The notes below the pieces were generated by a model. It was not told the DNA's origin. It saw only the letters and a program-made list of their open reading frames with translations, and did no database searches. This document shows positions 55,001 through 64,000 of a stretch of 64,000 bases of DNA, piece by piece. Every line of letters starts with the position of its first letter. Within the stretch, counting starts at the first letter, position 1. A program made the position numbers and the translations under genes. The stretch is from Branchiostoma floridae (taxonomy: Eukaryota > Chordata > Leptocardii > Amphioxiformes > Branchiostomatidae): contig NC_049985.1 in assembly GCF_000003815.2 (NCBI RefSeq), positions 2,736,970-2,800,969 on the forward strand. Reading direction: 5' to 3'.

Positions 55001-55873
55001 CATGAAGTCAGACTCTTATAATTTCTTAGTTATTGTTTCGCATGTGCTGATCTCATTAAAAACATATACGTCATTGACGTATATGTCATTTTCTTTCCTT
55101 ACCATACTCCCATGTCTTTTTTTGTATGCTGGAGTTGAGAAATGACTGACATAAAATTGGCTTGCACTGACATACCAACAAAAAGGAAGTTGTCAAAAAG
55201 GTGTTCTTGTAACAACAACAACAGAAAAATAACTCTGTATTCTATACTTTACATGAAAATAGGAGATGACTTCTATCCATTTAATATGTTTAAGATATTA
55301 AAAGAGAACCAAACACAATCTTTGATTGGCAGATATTTCATTGCTGCCTCATTTAAGGTGCAACTTACAAATGTACATGTACCTTGGAAAAGGTCAAGTA
55401 TGCAGACTTGGAATTCCCCTTGGTTGTTTACCTGTAACCAATGTAGAAGGATCACGTGATGGCTTGGATTCGTTTGTTGACTCAAAGCAGTTCCGCTTTC
55501 AACATTCTTCCTGCAGCCCAGTCCTGTAAATGTTACAACTTTGGCTTCAAAATGGTATCCAGTGTTGGTTCAAGAAGGTGGTCTAATAACATTAAGTTAA
55601 AGTTTGCAATCTTTGAGGCATTATTTATTTGTGGTGAGGTTTTGTCAAAAATTGCTAACAATATTGCTGTTATGAATGATTCTTTGGCAATGCGGATTTG
55701 TAGTCCCAACATTCTTGAAGGACTTGATTTTCTTATGACTAACGGTTACAATGTACACATATACACAGTAATAAATCTTTTGTTTTTGTTAGATCATTCT
55801 AATAAGTGCTCTGTTCATATTCAAGCATGAAATAGTCCAAATTATTTACCTGGATCTCCTGGCGTGGTGTCCC
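45968..55873 (-). CDS. Ankyrin-repeat protein gene, product of unknown specific role
   Basis: Exons in order: 55850-55873, 54579-54642, 51467-51525, 50529-50618, 49900-49998, 49166-49267, 47531-47632, 46816-46914, and a probable terminal exon 45968-46036. Phases match throughout. The protein has a short N-terminus (MMESGLFKLDPERDKDGLLF), a Gln/Asp/Trp repeat (HWQDGQDWQDRQ), then five ankyrin repeats, mostly one per 90-102-nt exon and all phase 0, with the consensus TPLHKAASGGHVGVAELLLK. Ankyrin repeats mediate protein-protein contacts; no enzyme domain is seen. The N-terminal limit is unsure: MMESG may be the true start, with 55850-55873 as 5' UTR. The gene hosts a Tigger-like and a GC-rich element. 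Confidence 0.75.
46262..46365 (-). pseudogene. Degenerate ankyrin exon copy
   Basis: Minus strand retains LHKAASGGHVGVVELLLEAD and ARADRG, but lacks an AG acceptor at the expected place (poly-A/T instead) and a GT donor at the expected end. Likely a dead unit at the 3' end of the array. Confidence 0.6.
46816..46914 (-). CDS. Ankyrin gene exon, repeat 5
   Basis: 99 nt: FGVTPLHKAASGGHVGVAKL, LLKARARVNSRDW; donor GTAAGG, phase 0. Confidence 0.87.
47531..47632 (-). CDS. Ankyrin gene exon, repeat 4
   Basis: 102 nt: FGATTPLHKAASGGHVGVTK, LLLKYGARVDSREL. It has an extra Thr codon relative to repeat 3. Donor GTAAGG. Confidence 0.87.
47942..48850. mobile_element. Tigger-like MITE (909 bp) with empty-site control
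   Basis: Terminal inverted repeats CAGTCAAACCTGTATTAGCG and CAGTCAAACCTGTCTATAGC (both leading to GGCCAC), flanked by TA (47940-47941 and 48851-48852). The sister intron copies read CCAACTATTCACTT uninterrupted, which is exactly the empty site and proves insertion with TA duplication. No transposase. Confidence 0.93.
49166..49267 (-). CDS. Ankyrin gene exon, repeat 3
   Basis: 102 nt: FGATPLHKAASGGHVGVAEL, LLKAGARVDSSTGL; acceptor TGTTACAG, donor GTAAGG. Near-identical to the next two exons, as are the flanking introns. Confidence 0.87.
49900..49998 (-). CDS. Ankyrin gene exon, repeat 2
   Basis: 99 nt: RKSTPLHCAASGGHVGVADL, LLKAGARVDSRDE; phase 0 to phase 0, donor GTAAGT. Confidence 0.87.
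50095..50185 (-). pseudogene. Degenerate ankyrin exon copy with stop
   Basis: Minus strand reads TLHHAATGGHVNVSVAQLLL then KAGALVPI and a TAG stop. A 6-bp insertion interrupts the GHVGVAELL motif. It lies between repeats 1 and 2 and is probably skipped. Confidence 0.65.
50529..50618 (-). CDS. Ankyrin gene exon, repeat 1
   Basis: 90 nt, phase 0 to phase 0: ELLSAACNGDVETVTRLIQQ, GVDVNCSDDF. A capping-type ankyrin repeat, diverged from the duplicated ones. Donor GTGAGT. Confidence 0.85.
51467..51525 (-). CDS. Ankyrin gene exon (QDWQ repeat)
   Basis: 59 nt, phase 1 to phase 0: LLAEYLRHWQDGQDWQDRQ. The CAGGATxGG trinucleotide-like repeats encode the Gln-Asp run. Acceptor ATCATAG, donor GTAGGA. 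Confidence 0.65.
51776..54475. repeat. Direct repeat flanking the GC-rich element
   Basis: About 105 bp (ACTGGTGCACTTCTTAAATA to GAAAATTTGCCAT) occurs at 51776-51881 and 54371-54475, essentially identical. A second segment (ACAGCAAGTAAATT, ATGGATGACATCC) is at 51917-51945 and inverted at 54540-54568. Confidence 0.85.
52096..54243. mobile_element. GC-rich DNA element with inverted termini (about 2.15 kb)
   Basis: Ends CCTCTGTGAAAATTCAAGCG and its inverted partner (right end reversed is identical for 20 bp and continues TC). Both ends lead into GC-rich clusters of GGCGTCCG/CGGACGCC-type motifs in an otherwise AT-rich window. Near the right end a 54-bp unit with AGCCTGGATTACG and CCGTCGCAA repeats twice. 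No transposase and no clear target duplication. Confidence 0.7.
54579..54642 (-). CDS. Ankyrin gene exon with candidate start MMESG
   Basis: 64 nt after TTTTTTTCAG: MMESGLFKLDPERDKDGLLF plus Ser, phase 1 out at GTACTA. Joins in phase to the exon at 51467-51525. Confidence 0.6.
55850..55873 (-). CDS. Ankyrin gene, possible 24-nt mini-exon
   Basis: CTCTGCAG acceptor and GTAAAT donor enclose 24 nt that would encode GTPRQEIQ in phase with the next exon. It may instead be untranslated. An ATG-bearing 23-nt candidate first exon further upstream (56553-56575, MAATDPR) does not join it in phase. Confidence 0.4.
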
Positions 55874-55879
55874 CTGCAG

Positions 55880-58640
55880 AGTCAAACAGCAGAGAGAAAA
55901 ATGGCAGACGTTCTCTCACTTTTATAGCTAAGGGGAATCCCCAGTGATCCTAGCCAATCAGGGCTTGTCATGTATGGGAAGTCCAATGACTCACCTTTAT
56001 TTTTAGAAACAGGCTCAGGGACTTTCTACACCTTACCTGTGGTCATGTGATCTGCGTCCTTTGTGCATATGTGGAGACCTGCCTGTCTTTATTGTTTACT
56101 TCACAAAGAGTTGGTGTTCCTAGGTTCGAATTACCCTGATGGTATTGCTTCTGTGAGTCTGTGACCATGTTGAATATGCTGGGTTCTGTTTTGCCCCAGT
56201 AAACAACATAAAAGAGACACATACATGTACAACATGTGTACATTTACAGCCTGGTACATCTACATTTATAACCTGGTATATAAACCAGTCCTATTATAGC
56301 TGACAAGTCTCTTTCATCCTCTTTGGTCATTGCTGCATAGGAGTAACGGCAGTTTCATGCTATCTCTCTTTGGACAACTAAATGAACCTATATGTATATG
56401 GGATATTAGCCTTATACACTAAAAAATGACCCTATACGTTAAACATGTTACAGTCAGGGACTCCTAGCTCATGTGTTCACACACCTGCCACAAAATTCCT
56501 TCATTGTCTGCCCTGACTCCAGAAAGAGCAAGTGTTTTTAAGTTCAGGTTACCTTCTTGGGTCTGTTGCCGCCATGTTGTACTTAATTATTCTCTTTGGT
56601 ATATCAGTACAGCCAGTAGGTACCTGATTTGAATAATGAGGTTGTTTATGTGCTTGAGGTCCTGATGCTTGTTTATGCCCCAGGAAATGACCTAATAGAG
56701 ACATTCTGAAAGCCCCAAGTCATGAAAATCCCCAAGTCATGGAAAGTCCCATATCATGGAAAGTCTTGTACACATACATGCTCTCAGAAGCATGCATGCA
56801 TGCACACATTCACACACACACACAGACACACACACTCACGTACACACACACATCATACATATGCACTAATAAGTTGACTACAAAAGACTCGTTAAGACTT
56901 ATCCTGTTTATTCTGCATTGTGGAAGGCGCAGCGCATGGAAATGTAGGAATCAAACACTTGGTGACAATGGGCATAGATGTAACAATTTAAGGTCTTCAC
57001 TCAAGCCTTAGGCCACACCAATTTAATTTCTTGGTTCACGGATTTTTTTCATAAAAAATATGGAGTGAGAGGGCGAAATAAAAATGGAAAATAAAAATTG
57101 TAAGGTGGTTGGGGTAAAGGTAAATGCTAATCCAAAACATAAAGAATAAAAAGTTTTCAGCTTAAAACAGTACAAAAACACCATGACTGTACAGTAACAG
57201 CACCTGTTTGTTGAAAATTACACAAATGTAGTGTCAGTTTTTATGTTTGCTACACCAGAAAGTTGGTGAATGGTTTCATTGTTGGTGAAAATTTGCTGAG
57301 TGGTATTTTTATTTTTTCCAAAAAAATAGGAGCGAGCGAATCCGTGAACCAAGAAATCAAATTGTTGTGGCCTTAACAAGCATTTTATCTTTAAAACATT
57401 ATAGGCCTGCATGCAGATAGGTGTAACTGAGCTCATGTGTCCAGACAGATAATGGGTATAAAAACTGTTATTATCTACATCCAGCCAGTTGCAATGACTT
57501 ACTTGAGATGTAACTGTGTTTTAAAGTAACAAGGGTCACTGACATGTAGACATTTCACAACAGATATTTGATTTACATTGTATGATTTTTAACATTGATG
57601 TGCACTGTATATATGTATGTATGGATATTATATGATATGAAGAAAACTTTTCACCTTGAAATAAGTTAGTAATTATAAATCTTGTGTCAACTTAACTTTT
57701 TGACATTTTCTTTTTCTATGCTTTCATGCCTTTAACAAGCTATTTGACTTGGTGAGGACGTCTGGTTTTAGCACTTTTCAAACATGAGGATTTGATAAAG
57801 ATACCATTTCAAAATCCATTGCATGCCATATAACATTTTCATCCCATACTACATGTATGCACCCCTGTATCAAGAACATTAACCTCTTAGAACTGTTACA
57901 GTAGTTGTGTAGAGTTTTGTACCTTGTACAATTGTCGTGCAATAAATTGATATATATATTCATAACAGAATATAACAGGGTCTGTGTAACAGCAGGATTA
58001 AGCAATTAAGCAAGCAATAACAACTCTTGATTATTATCAGCAACTTAACAGCCTTAAACCTTTATCCGTCAATATTGGAGAAAGACTCAAGGAAAACAGA
58101 TTTAGCACCCGAATGAATGGTTCAAATTCATTATTTTAGTGTTTTCAATTGTTTGAAACATGGAATGATGTCTTTGACAATTTCTGCTGCATACATTTTC
58201 ATGTCCCTTCAATTTGCCAACTCTGAAAGGAAATTTTGTGCATAGTATTGTTCAATAAAGTGGTTGACCTGCATCTGTCACAAAGACTGTGACTCAGCAC
58301 AATCATTAGATTTTGACAGTTATCTACATTTGTACCACAGTGACTTTTTTCCTTTTTTTTTGGCCAGCATGTCTGCATGATGATTACATGAAGACAACTA
58401 TGCACTGTTGTCTACTAAATTCTGTTTTTCAGTGGCCACAGTGAAAAATATCTTTAAGATATATTGAACAGGAATAACTGTTCACAAAATTACATTGCCT
58501 GTTTGCGCAACTGGAAAGATTTTTTTATGTTTATTTGAGTTTTGACAAATTAGAGTCTTCATGCTGGATAAAGATAGCCTGACGGATAAAGGCCAATTGC
58601 TGATGATCTGACTTTTTTTAGTTCGTGCACCCAATTTTTG
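55880..58640. other. Intergenic or intronic, nothing firm
   Basis: A (CA)n microsatellite at 56806-56853. A Kozak-like ATGGCGGCAACAGACCC followed by a GTAACC donor (minus, 56553-56575) could be a first exon but is unsupported. AT-rich elsewhere. Confidence 0.35.
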
Positions 58641-58649
58641 ATCACCTCC

Positions 58650-58830
58650 GCTACACAACCAGTATTATATACAGCAGATAGCCAGGCCATGACAGTCTAA
58701 TGTCATCCACTGTGTCCTCACTGGTCTCAGAGGTGGTCAGGGTCAGGGCCTACAGCAGTGGTTTCTGCGGAGGGTACTGCTGTAGCACATGACAACAGGG
58801 GACATCCATTGTAACTGGGTAGAATTTATC
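58650..58830 (-). pseudogene. Diverged copy of the 45560-45740 sequence
   Basis: Shares in order GCCAGGCCATG, GGTCAGGGTCAGG, TACTGCTGTAG and CAGGGGACATC with 45560-45740. The minus-strand frame (VMAWLSAVYNTGCVAEVIKN) is interrupted by stops. Confidence 0.6.
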
Positions 58831-58929
58831 ACTGGTCAGAGTACACCCGCTGGGTATCTTCTGGCCAGGGGTACATTCTGGCCCCAGCATTAGAAGTGGG
58901 ATATGTCCCCTGCAGTCCTGTGGCACACC

Positions 58930-60944
58930 CTAAAAAGCCAACCCTCCAAGGGCCCAGACATCTGGTGTCCTCTGTAGGGTACAGAGGCCAGAGCCTGGAG
59001 TCTTGTAATTGGTGGCACAAAGGCCAGGGCCAGCAGTACCATGGCCAGGGCCAGCACCACAGTGGCAAAGGGCAGCACCACAGAGGATAGGGCCAGCAAT
59101 CCAGTTTGCAAGGACACCTACACCACCACAAAGGCAAGGACCTTCTGTCCAAGCAGAAGAAGGCCTTGTTATTATCAGAACTTTTTCATGCAGTTGTCCT
59201 GTTATTTGAGGGTAGTCAATGTCTGCATCCCCAAGGCCATCTGCAAAAAAAATAGAGTATGATGGCCTTAAGGCAAGTTGCATTTAAAACGCACACAATT
59301 GAGATTCTGTCTGACTGCAGTATTTTGAGGTTTTTGTCCTTGCAGAAATGTTTTAGTAAAAAAAAAATCAATATTTACCATGGTCCACAATCATCAACAT
59401 GTTATCTGCCTGCCCAACTTTGTTCAGCTCATGTTTTAACACCTGGACTTGATCATAATGCTGTAGAAGGTGATAATGGTAGTAAGTATTAGTCACTACT
59501 ATACATTTTATGTTAAACATTCAAGTTGAATTATTCACATTTTAAGTGCTGATTAAAGGTCATGATATGATCTCTACACATCTTGTCCATTGTGTACTTG
59601 TATACATAGTGGGAAGTCAGCAGTCAGCCTTGTCAAGTACATTTTCTACTTCTCACAATAGATAATACGTGTAGATGACAGTATTTAATGTATGGTGTGG
59701 TCACAGGCTCACACCACAAATAATTTGAAATGTGTAGTCAGTAAAGTTTGTGTATCTGTCCTACCTCTTGGGACCCGTCTGCATACAGCACAATGAAGTC
59801 AATTGGCCTTGAAAGCCCCCCTGGTTTTAGATCACCAATGAAATCCTTTATCTGAAACGAAAACATTATGATTATGTTGAATATAGGAGAATTATTTTTA
59901 CACAACCAGCAGTTACTTACATTGCTTACGTTTCGATGTCTCTCAGACACCTCGTCAGAGCTTCTAACTGGAGTTCTGCTTCTCAGCGCTATATGTAGCC
60001 AATGTAGGTGGCGCTAATATGATTACAATGTATGTGTTTGTCACTTGTATGAATTTGTTCACAAACCATGATCATTTACATCTTATTATAGTAAACTGTA
60101 TTTTTTTTAGCAATCTGTGTTCAAGGATCATGAAATCAATTGCAACTTATTTTGTTATCTCTTGCAGTTGCCCATTGCAGAATTTTGTTATCTCTGAAAA
60201 CAAATAGCAAATAATACGATGTAGCATCTCCCATACATGGGAATTCCCCTTGTGACTAAGAGGGATCATGTTGCATATGCTACACCTGCATGTCCAAATA
60301 TGGACACCCGGTTGAGTCAAGGATATGTTCACAGATTAGACAGGATTTTGTTGTGTGACTCATAGTTTCACTTCTGCTTTTATAGAATGTTGTTTTTTTA
60401 CTTCCACTGCTGCCTAACCCAGTTTTCAATGCAGACATGTTGCCTCTCCATGTTAACGGTTCAGCAAGAAAATTCTTGTGCTAACTATCAGTGTGAGGAT
60501 TTGTGCTTATTTGTTGATGAACATGGTTTCATCAAAATAACTGATTTCAACATTTCTGTCTTTTATCGATTCTTCAACTGAGGAGGTTTGTTTATGTCAA
60601 TTTTTTTTTAAACCACCAAGTACTAGGCTAAGCTTAATTCGGCCAAGGCCTGTTGCCTAACCTTCTCCCTAGCACAACCAATACAGTTAGTGCCAAATGA
60701 CTACATAAGAAGCTAAGGCTGTCTGACCTTATTTTCCATTGATTACTTTATTGCAACATGCAGCAACCTTTGTTGTTGCCATACCATACCCAGTAATATT
60801 CCATTCTCTGTCTATATATAGCTTGTTATAGCTACATTGTACATGTATGAAAAGACCAGGGCTTACCTCTGGCTCCATGAGTGTTTCCAGTAGCACTGAA
60901 CACAGCAAATCTACTTGAAACTGCTGTTCCCCAGCTTTTACAGC
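58930..60944 (-). CDS. Second gene, TIR-like fold (tentative), incomplete
   Basis: Exons 60867-60944, 59765-59851, 59379-59460 and 58930-59240 join in phase. They encode VDLLCSVLLETLMEPE, KDFIGDLKPGGLSRP, then IDFIVLYADGSQE, HYDQVQVLKHELNKVGQ, NMLMIVDHGDGLGDADIDY and EKVLIITRPSSAWTEG. The order of a strand (FIVLYA), an Asp/Gln-rich helix, a strand (MLMIVD), a Gly/Asp loop, a helix and a strand (VLIIT) followed by SSAW resembles a TIR domain with its box 1 and BB loop. This is pattern-based only. The C-terminus to the TAG at 58930 is Gly/Cys/Leu-rich low complexity. Exons upstream of 60944 were not found. Confidence 0.5.
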
Positions 60945-61740
60945 CTTGAGGAAAGGGGGACCCTCAATAATGGTGACCAATCAGCAGCTGGTAGTGTATG
61001 GAAAAACCCATGAAATCATGTCTAGTTTTAGAAATGATGCTAGGGGACTTTCCACTGGGTTATGTCACCATGGAAAGTCCCAGTTTTATGCTTGACTTGT
61101 TCTACTCCACCCCCCTCCCCCCAGGCTTAGGCACACAGAGTTGCCACATAGACTAAATTGTTGGCAAGTGTTTTTCAGTGGACATTTTGCGTCAAATATC
61201 TCACTACCAACCCAATAACATGGGAACATTCATTTATGCATGTATTATATCTGTATTTATAACTTACTATTAATTGATTTGTTCAACCAGTCTTGCCACC
61301 CTTTTATGTAGCATTCCAGCTTTGTTTCATTTGAAGAACAATGCCTAGCAAATGAAGATTCTTCAAATTTCCTTTTTTATTTAGCAATGTCATTTGATAT
61401 CCATGTACAATGTGGGTTGGAATGGCTTAGGCTCAAATAACACATCATGCTGAGCAAACCTTACATGTATGTTGGTATGTATTAAATGCTCATTCAAACA
61501 AACAGGGATAATGCTATTGTTACATATATTGTTGGGTGTGCCAACTACTCACTTCATAGCCAGGGGCTGAACTGTGAAAACTTTACTGGACCCCTTTCCA
61601 AACTTATTAAGAAGAGTAGGGCTTATACTTGTGTGAGTGGATCAAACCTGTCAATCTGGTCCTACACAGCTTCTACCTACTGTACAAACCTGGTGTGTTA
61701 CAACAATAGGTGGTTTATTACCTTTGCCAGAATGGCTAAG
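60945..61740. other. Upstream of the TIR-like gene
   Basis: No exon recognised. The block near 61525-61580 (CAACTACTCACTTCATAGCC, AGGGGCTGAA) resembles 41310-41350. Confidence 0.3.
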
Positions 61741-62930
61741 GTTATGTTTTAGGCTTGTGAGTCTGTGTGTGTGTCTGTGTGTGTGTGTGTTAACAGCATA
61801 ACTCAAGAAGTCTTGGATGAATCCCGATAATATTTGGTAGGTGAGTAGGGTTCGGGAAAACGAAGGTCAAGTTCGATAATGGGCCTTCTGGCGGCTTGCT
61901 ACGGTACTGCAGCAGAATATCAATTTTTGATATCTCGTGTTCTGGACATGCTGTGGTTATGATTTTTGAGTGGTAGATAGCCCTTGGGGCAGAGAGTAAG
62001 TACTATAAGTTTAGACCCCCTAGCGGCTTGTTTGGAACTGCAGTCGCCGATTTCCTTTCAAACTTTGGACGAGAATAACTCGAGAACGTGTTGATGGATC
62101 GTCACGATTTTTAGTATGTAGATAGCCCAAGTAACAATGTACATTATGAAATACAAATTATGCAAATCAGCAACTAATTTGCATAATTAATGAGGAAAGT
62201 TTATAAATCCGCTGCATTTCATGATAGGACTTTCAAACTTGTCACATATATAGATGAGAAAGAGAGAAAAATCAATCCATATTAATTATGCAAATGACGA
62301 CCTCATTTGCATAATTAATGAGAAAATATAAACGTGTTGACGGATCGTCATGATTTTTGGTATGCAGATAGCCAATGGGAAGACTTACATGCTGGAATTC
62401 AAATTATGCAAATCAACAGCTAATTTGCATAATTAATGAGGAAAGTTTGTAAATCCACTGCATTCCTTTATAGGACTTTCAAACTTGTCACATTTGTAGC
62501 TGAGAAAGAAAGAAATATTTATATATATTAATTATGCAGATGATAATCTCATTTTTATAATTAATGGCAAAATATGAACATGTTGACGGATCGTCATGAT
62601 TTTTTGGTATGTAGATATCCTAAGTAACAACTTACACAATGAGATAATAATTATATAAATTAACAATTTGCATAATTAATGCGGAAAGTTGATAAATCCA
62701 CTGCATTCCGTGATAGGACTTTCAAACTTGACACATATGGAACTGAGAAAGATGGCAGAGAGTAAGAGGTGTATGTTTGGGTCCGGTAACATCTTTTCTT
62801 GAACTGCAGGAGCCGGTTTAGTTTCCTACTTTGAAAGAGAATAAGTAAAAAAGGGATGAAAGGATCATCATGATTTTTGGTATGCTGATAGCTTAAGTGA
62901 TGCTTGATACAATTTAATATCATTATGTAA
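61740..62930. repeat. Dispersed AT-rich repeat, second copy
   Basis: Same order of blocks as 1-1130: a TG run, AACTCAAGAAG, GAAGGTCAAG, GGTACTGCAGC, GATATCTCG, then three to four tandem units of about 210 bp with TTTGCATAATTAATGAGG, GGACTTTCAAACTTGTCACA and CGTCATGATTTTTGGTATG. Confidence 0.8.
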
Positions 62931-63650
62931 ATAGGGATCTAATTTGTATAAGCAATGGCAAAATGATATGAACCAACTCCGGGCATATAAAATAAAATGT
63001 AATGAGTAACACATTTATGTCTACAGACATCATTCTACATAACAAACCTGGTTTATTTGGCAAAGGTATGTGTTCGTGGAACTCTAGCTGGTTATACAGA
63101 ACAAACAAACAAATGTGCAAAACAAAAACACTAGAGTGCACTTCAACCAATGCCTTCTACTAAAGTGTACACTCAACAGTTTATAAGCATATGGCACATC
63201 ACCAACAATGCCCGACACTGTCCGTGGTGCTGAAAAGATATCACACACCTTGGTACAGTTTTGTCCAGCATCTGCAATTTACTTGAACTGCCAGGAGGCT
63301 TATGCTACTTTATGTAATGATGCATTTTAGATGCTGTGTAACCAAACATACCTGGGAGTTCAGATAGATGAAGTGGTTAAAGTCAGTTTAGATGGATGAG
63401 ATTTCTGACCCCATTCTGCTGGTAATTTTGTAAGTAAACTTCTGGGTACCCAGAGAAACCACTGTGTGTTTTGTGATATAGTTTTATAATCAGATTTAGA
63501 TGATTTATCAGTCTGTATGTGATACATGTGGAGTTAAGCATAAGGTTCATTTGCTGTTATGGTAGAAAGCATGTTAGTCATCTTTTCATTATGTAGTATT
63601 TATGCACATGTGTGAGTTTTAGCTTCTTGTGTATGATGATTGTCATCTTC
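62930..63650. other. Nothing recognised
   Basis: AT-rich; open frames below 76 codons without domains. Confidence 0.3.
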
Positions 63651-63654
63651 CACT

Positions 63655-63930
63655 GCAATGGCCAAGTGGTCAGGGATAGAGTGTTCACTTTACATTTGGT
63701 AGGTTATGAGTTTGATCCGAGCAGAGTAATATCATGGACTTTATGAATGGTACATGCTGCTTCCTCTACTTAGCACTCTGCATTAGTTCCGCTACCTGTG
63801 GACTAGCCCCCTGCTGTAGTGATTGCACAAGCTATGTGGCCCAAGGGCTTAGGAAAGGAGATGGGTGTTCTATATGCACCTGGAGAATTCTCCAGAATCC
63901 CGGGGTAGAATGCATTAACCAAATCTAAGT
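63655..63930 (+). mobile_element. tRNA-derived SINE, second copy
   Basis: A-box-like TGGCCAAGTGGTCAGGG at about 63660, B-box-like GGTTATGAGTTTGATCC at about 63703, then GGTACATGCTGCTTCCTCTA, TTAGCACTCTGCATT and CTGTAGTGATTGCACAA, in the same order as the SINE at 22500-22825. Confidence 0.72.
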
Positions 63931-64000
63931 GCGTAAACCTTTATCTAAAGGCATAGGAGGAATCAATGAATACACCATTTGCAAAAGTATTCACAAGACC

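Noticed and set aside
55456-55830. 124-codon plus-strand frame
   Set aside because: AT-rich, no recognisable domain, no splice context, and overlaps the ankyrin-gene region on the other strand.

Overview
This is a eukaryotic (metazoan) genomic window. Genes are split into short exons with GT-AG introns, roughly 60 % A+T, and densely packed with DNA transposons, SINEs, a LINE fragment and local tandem repeats. Gene content (CCDC138 and NAXD orthologues head to head, plus an ankyrin-repeat gene grown by exon duplication) and the repeat style suggest an invertebrate deuterostome, most likely a lancelet (Branchiostoma). The species is an inference.

Layout. (1) 1-32411, minus strand: CCDC138, a coiled-coil centrosome/cilium-type protein. 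I could follow 14 exons with matching splice phases, from the start codon at 32411 down to 2267; the final exons lie left of the window. Intron 1 holds a 5.2-kb pogo-type transposon (26848-32062) with a nearly intact transposase. Intron 3 holds a hAT-type MITE. The intron between exons 4 and 5 holds a LINE fragment inserted in a tRNA-derived SINE. The 14.5-kb intron 13 (2319-16784) holds a foldback element, at least six tandem-repeat arrays and two orphan reading frames. (2) 32412-32724: compact bidirectional promoter with YY1-, E-box- and BANP-type motifs. (3) 32710-38523, plus strand: NAXD, the ATP-dependent NAD(P)H-hydrate repair enzyme, nine exons found and the last exon(s) not located. 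(4) 38524-45400: non-coding, with a hAT-like MITE, SINEs and a tandem array. (5) 45407-55873, minus strand: an ankyrin-repeat gene in which one 33-34-residue repeat per exon has been copied in about 0.7-kb exon+intron units; one unit carries a later 909-bp Tigger-like insertion. (6) 58930-60944, minus strand: exons of a second gene with a TIR-like fold (tentative). (7) 61740-64000: dispersed repeats and a SINE.

The most striking theme is repeated duplication of exon fragments together with a splice site. NAXD exon 5 is preceded by four truncated copies and NAXD exon 9 by three. CCDC138 exon 4 is preceded by two truncated copies, and CCDC138 exon 9 is followed by a 13-copy array of its own exon-end/donor sequence. 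In the acceptor-side cases the last copy is the intact one and the unit lengths are not multiples of three, so upstream acceptors act as potential decoys. In the ankyrin gene whole phase-0 exons were duplicated, which keeps the frame.
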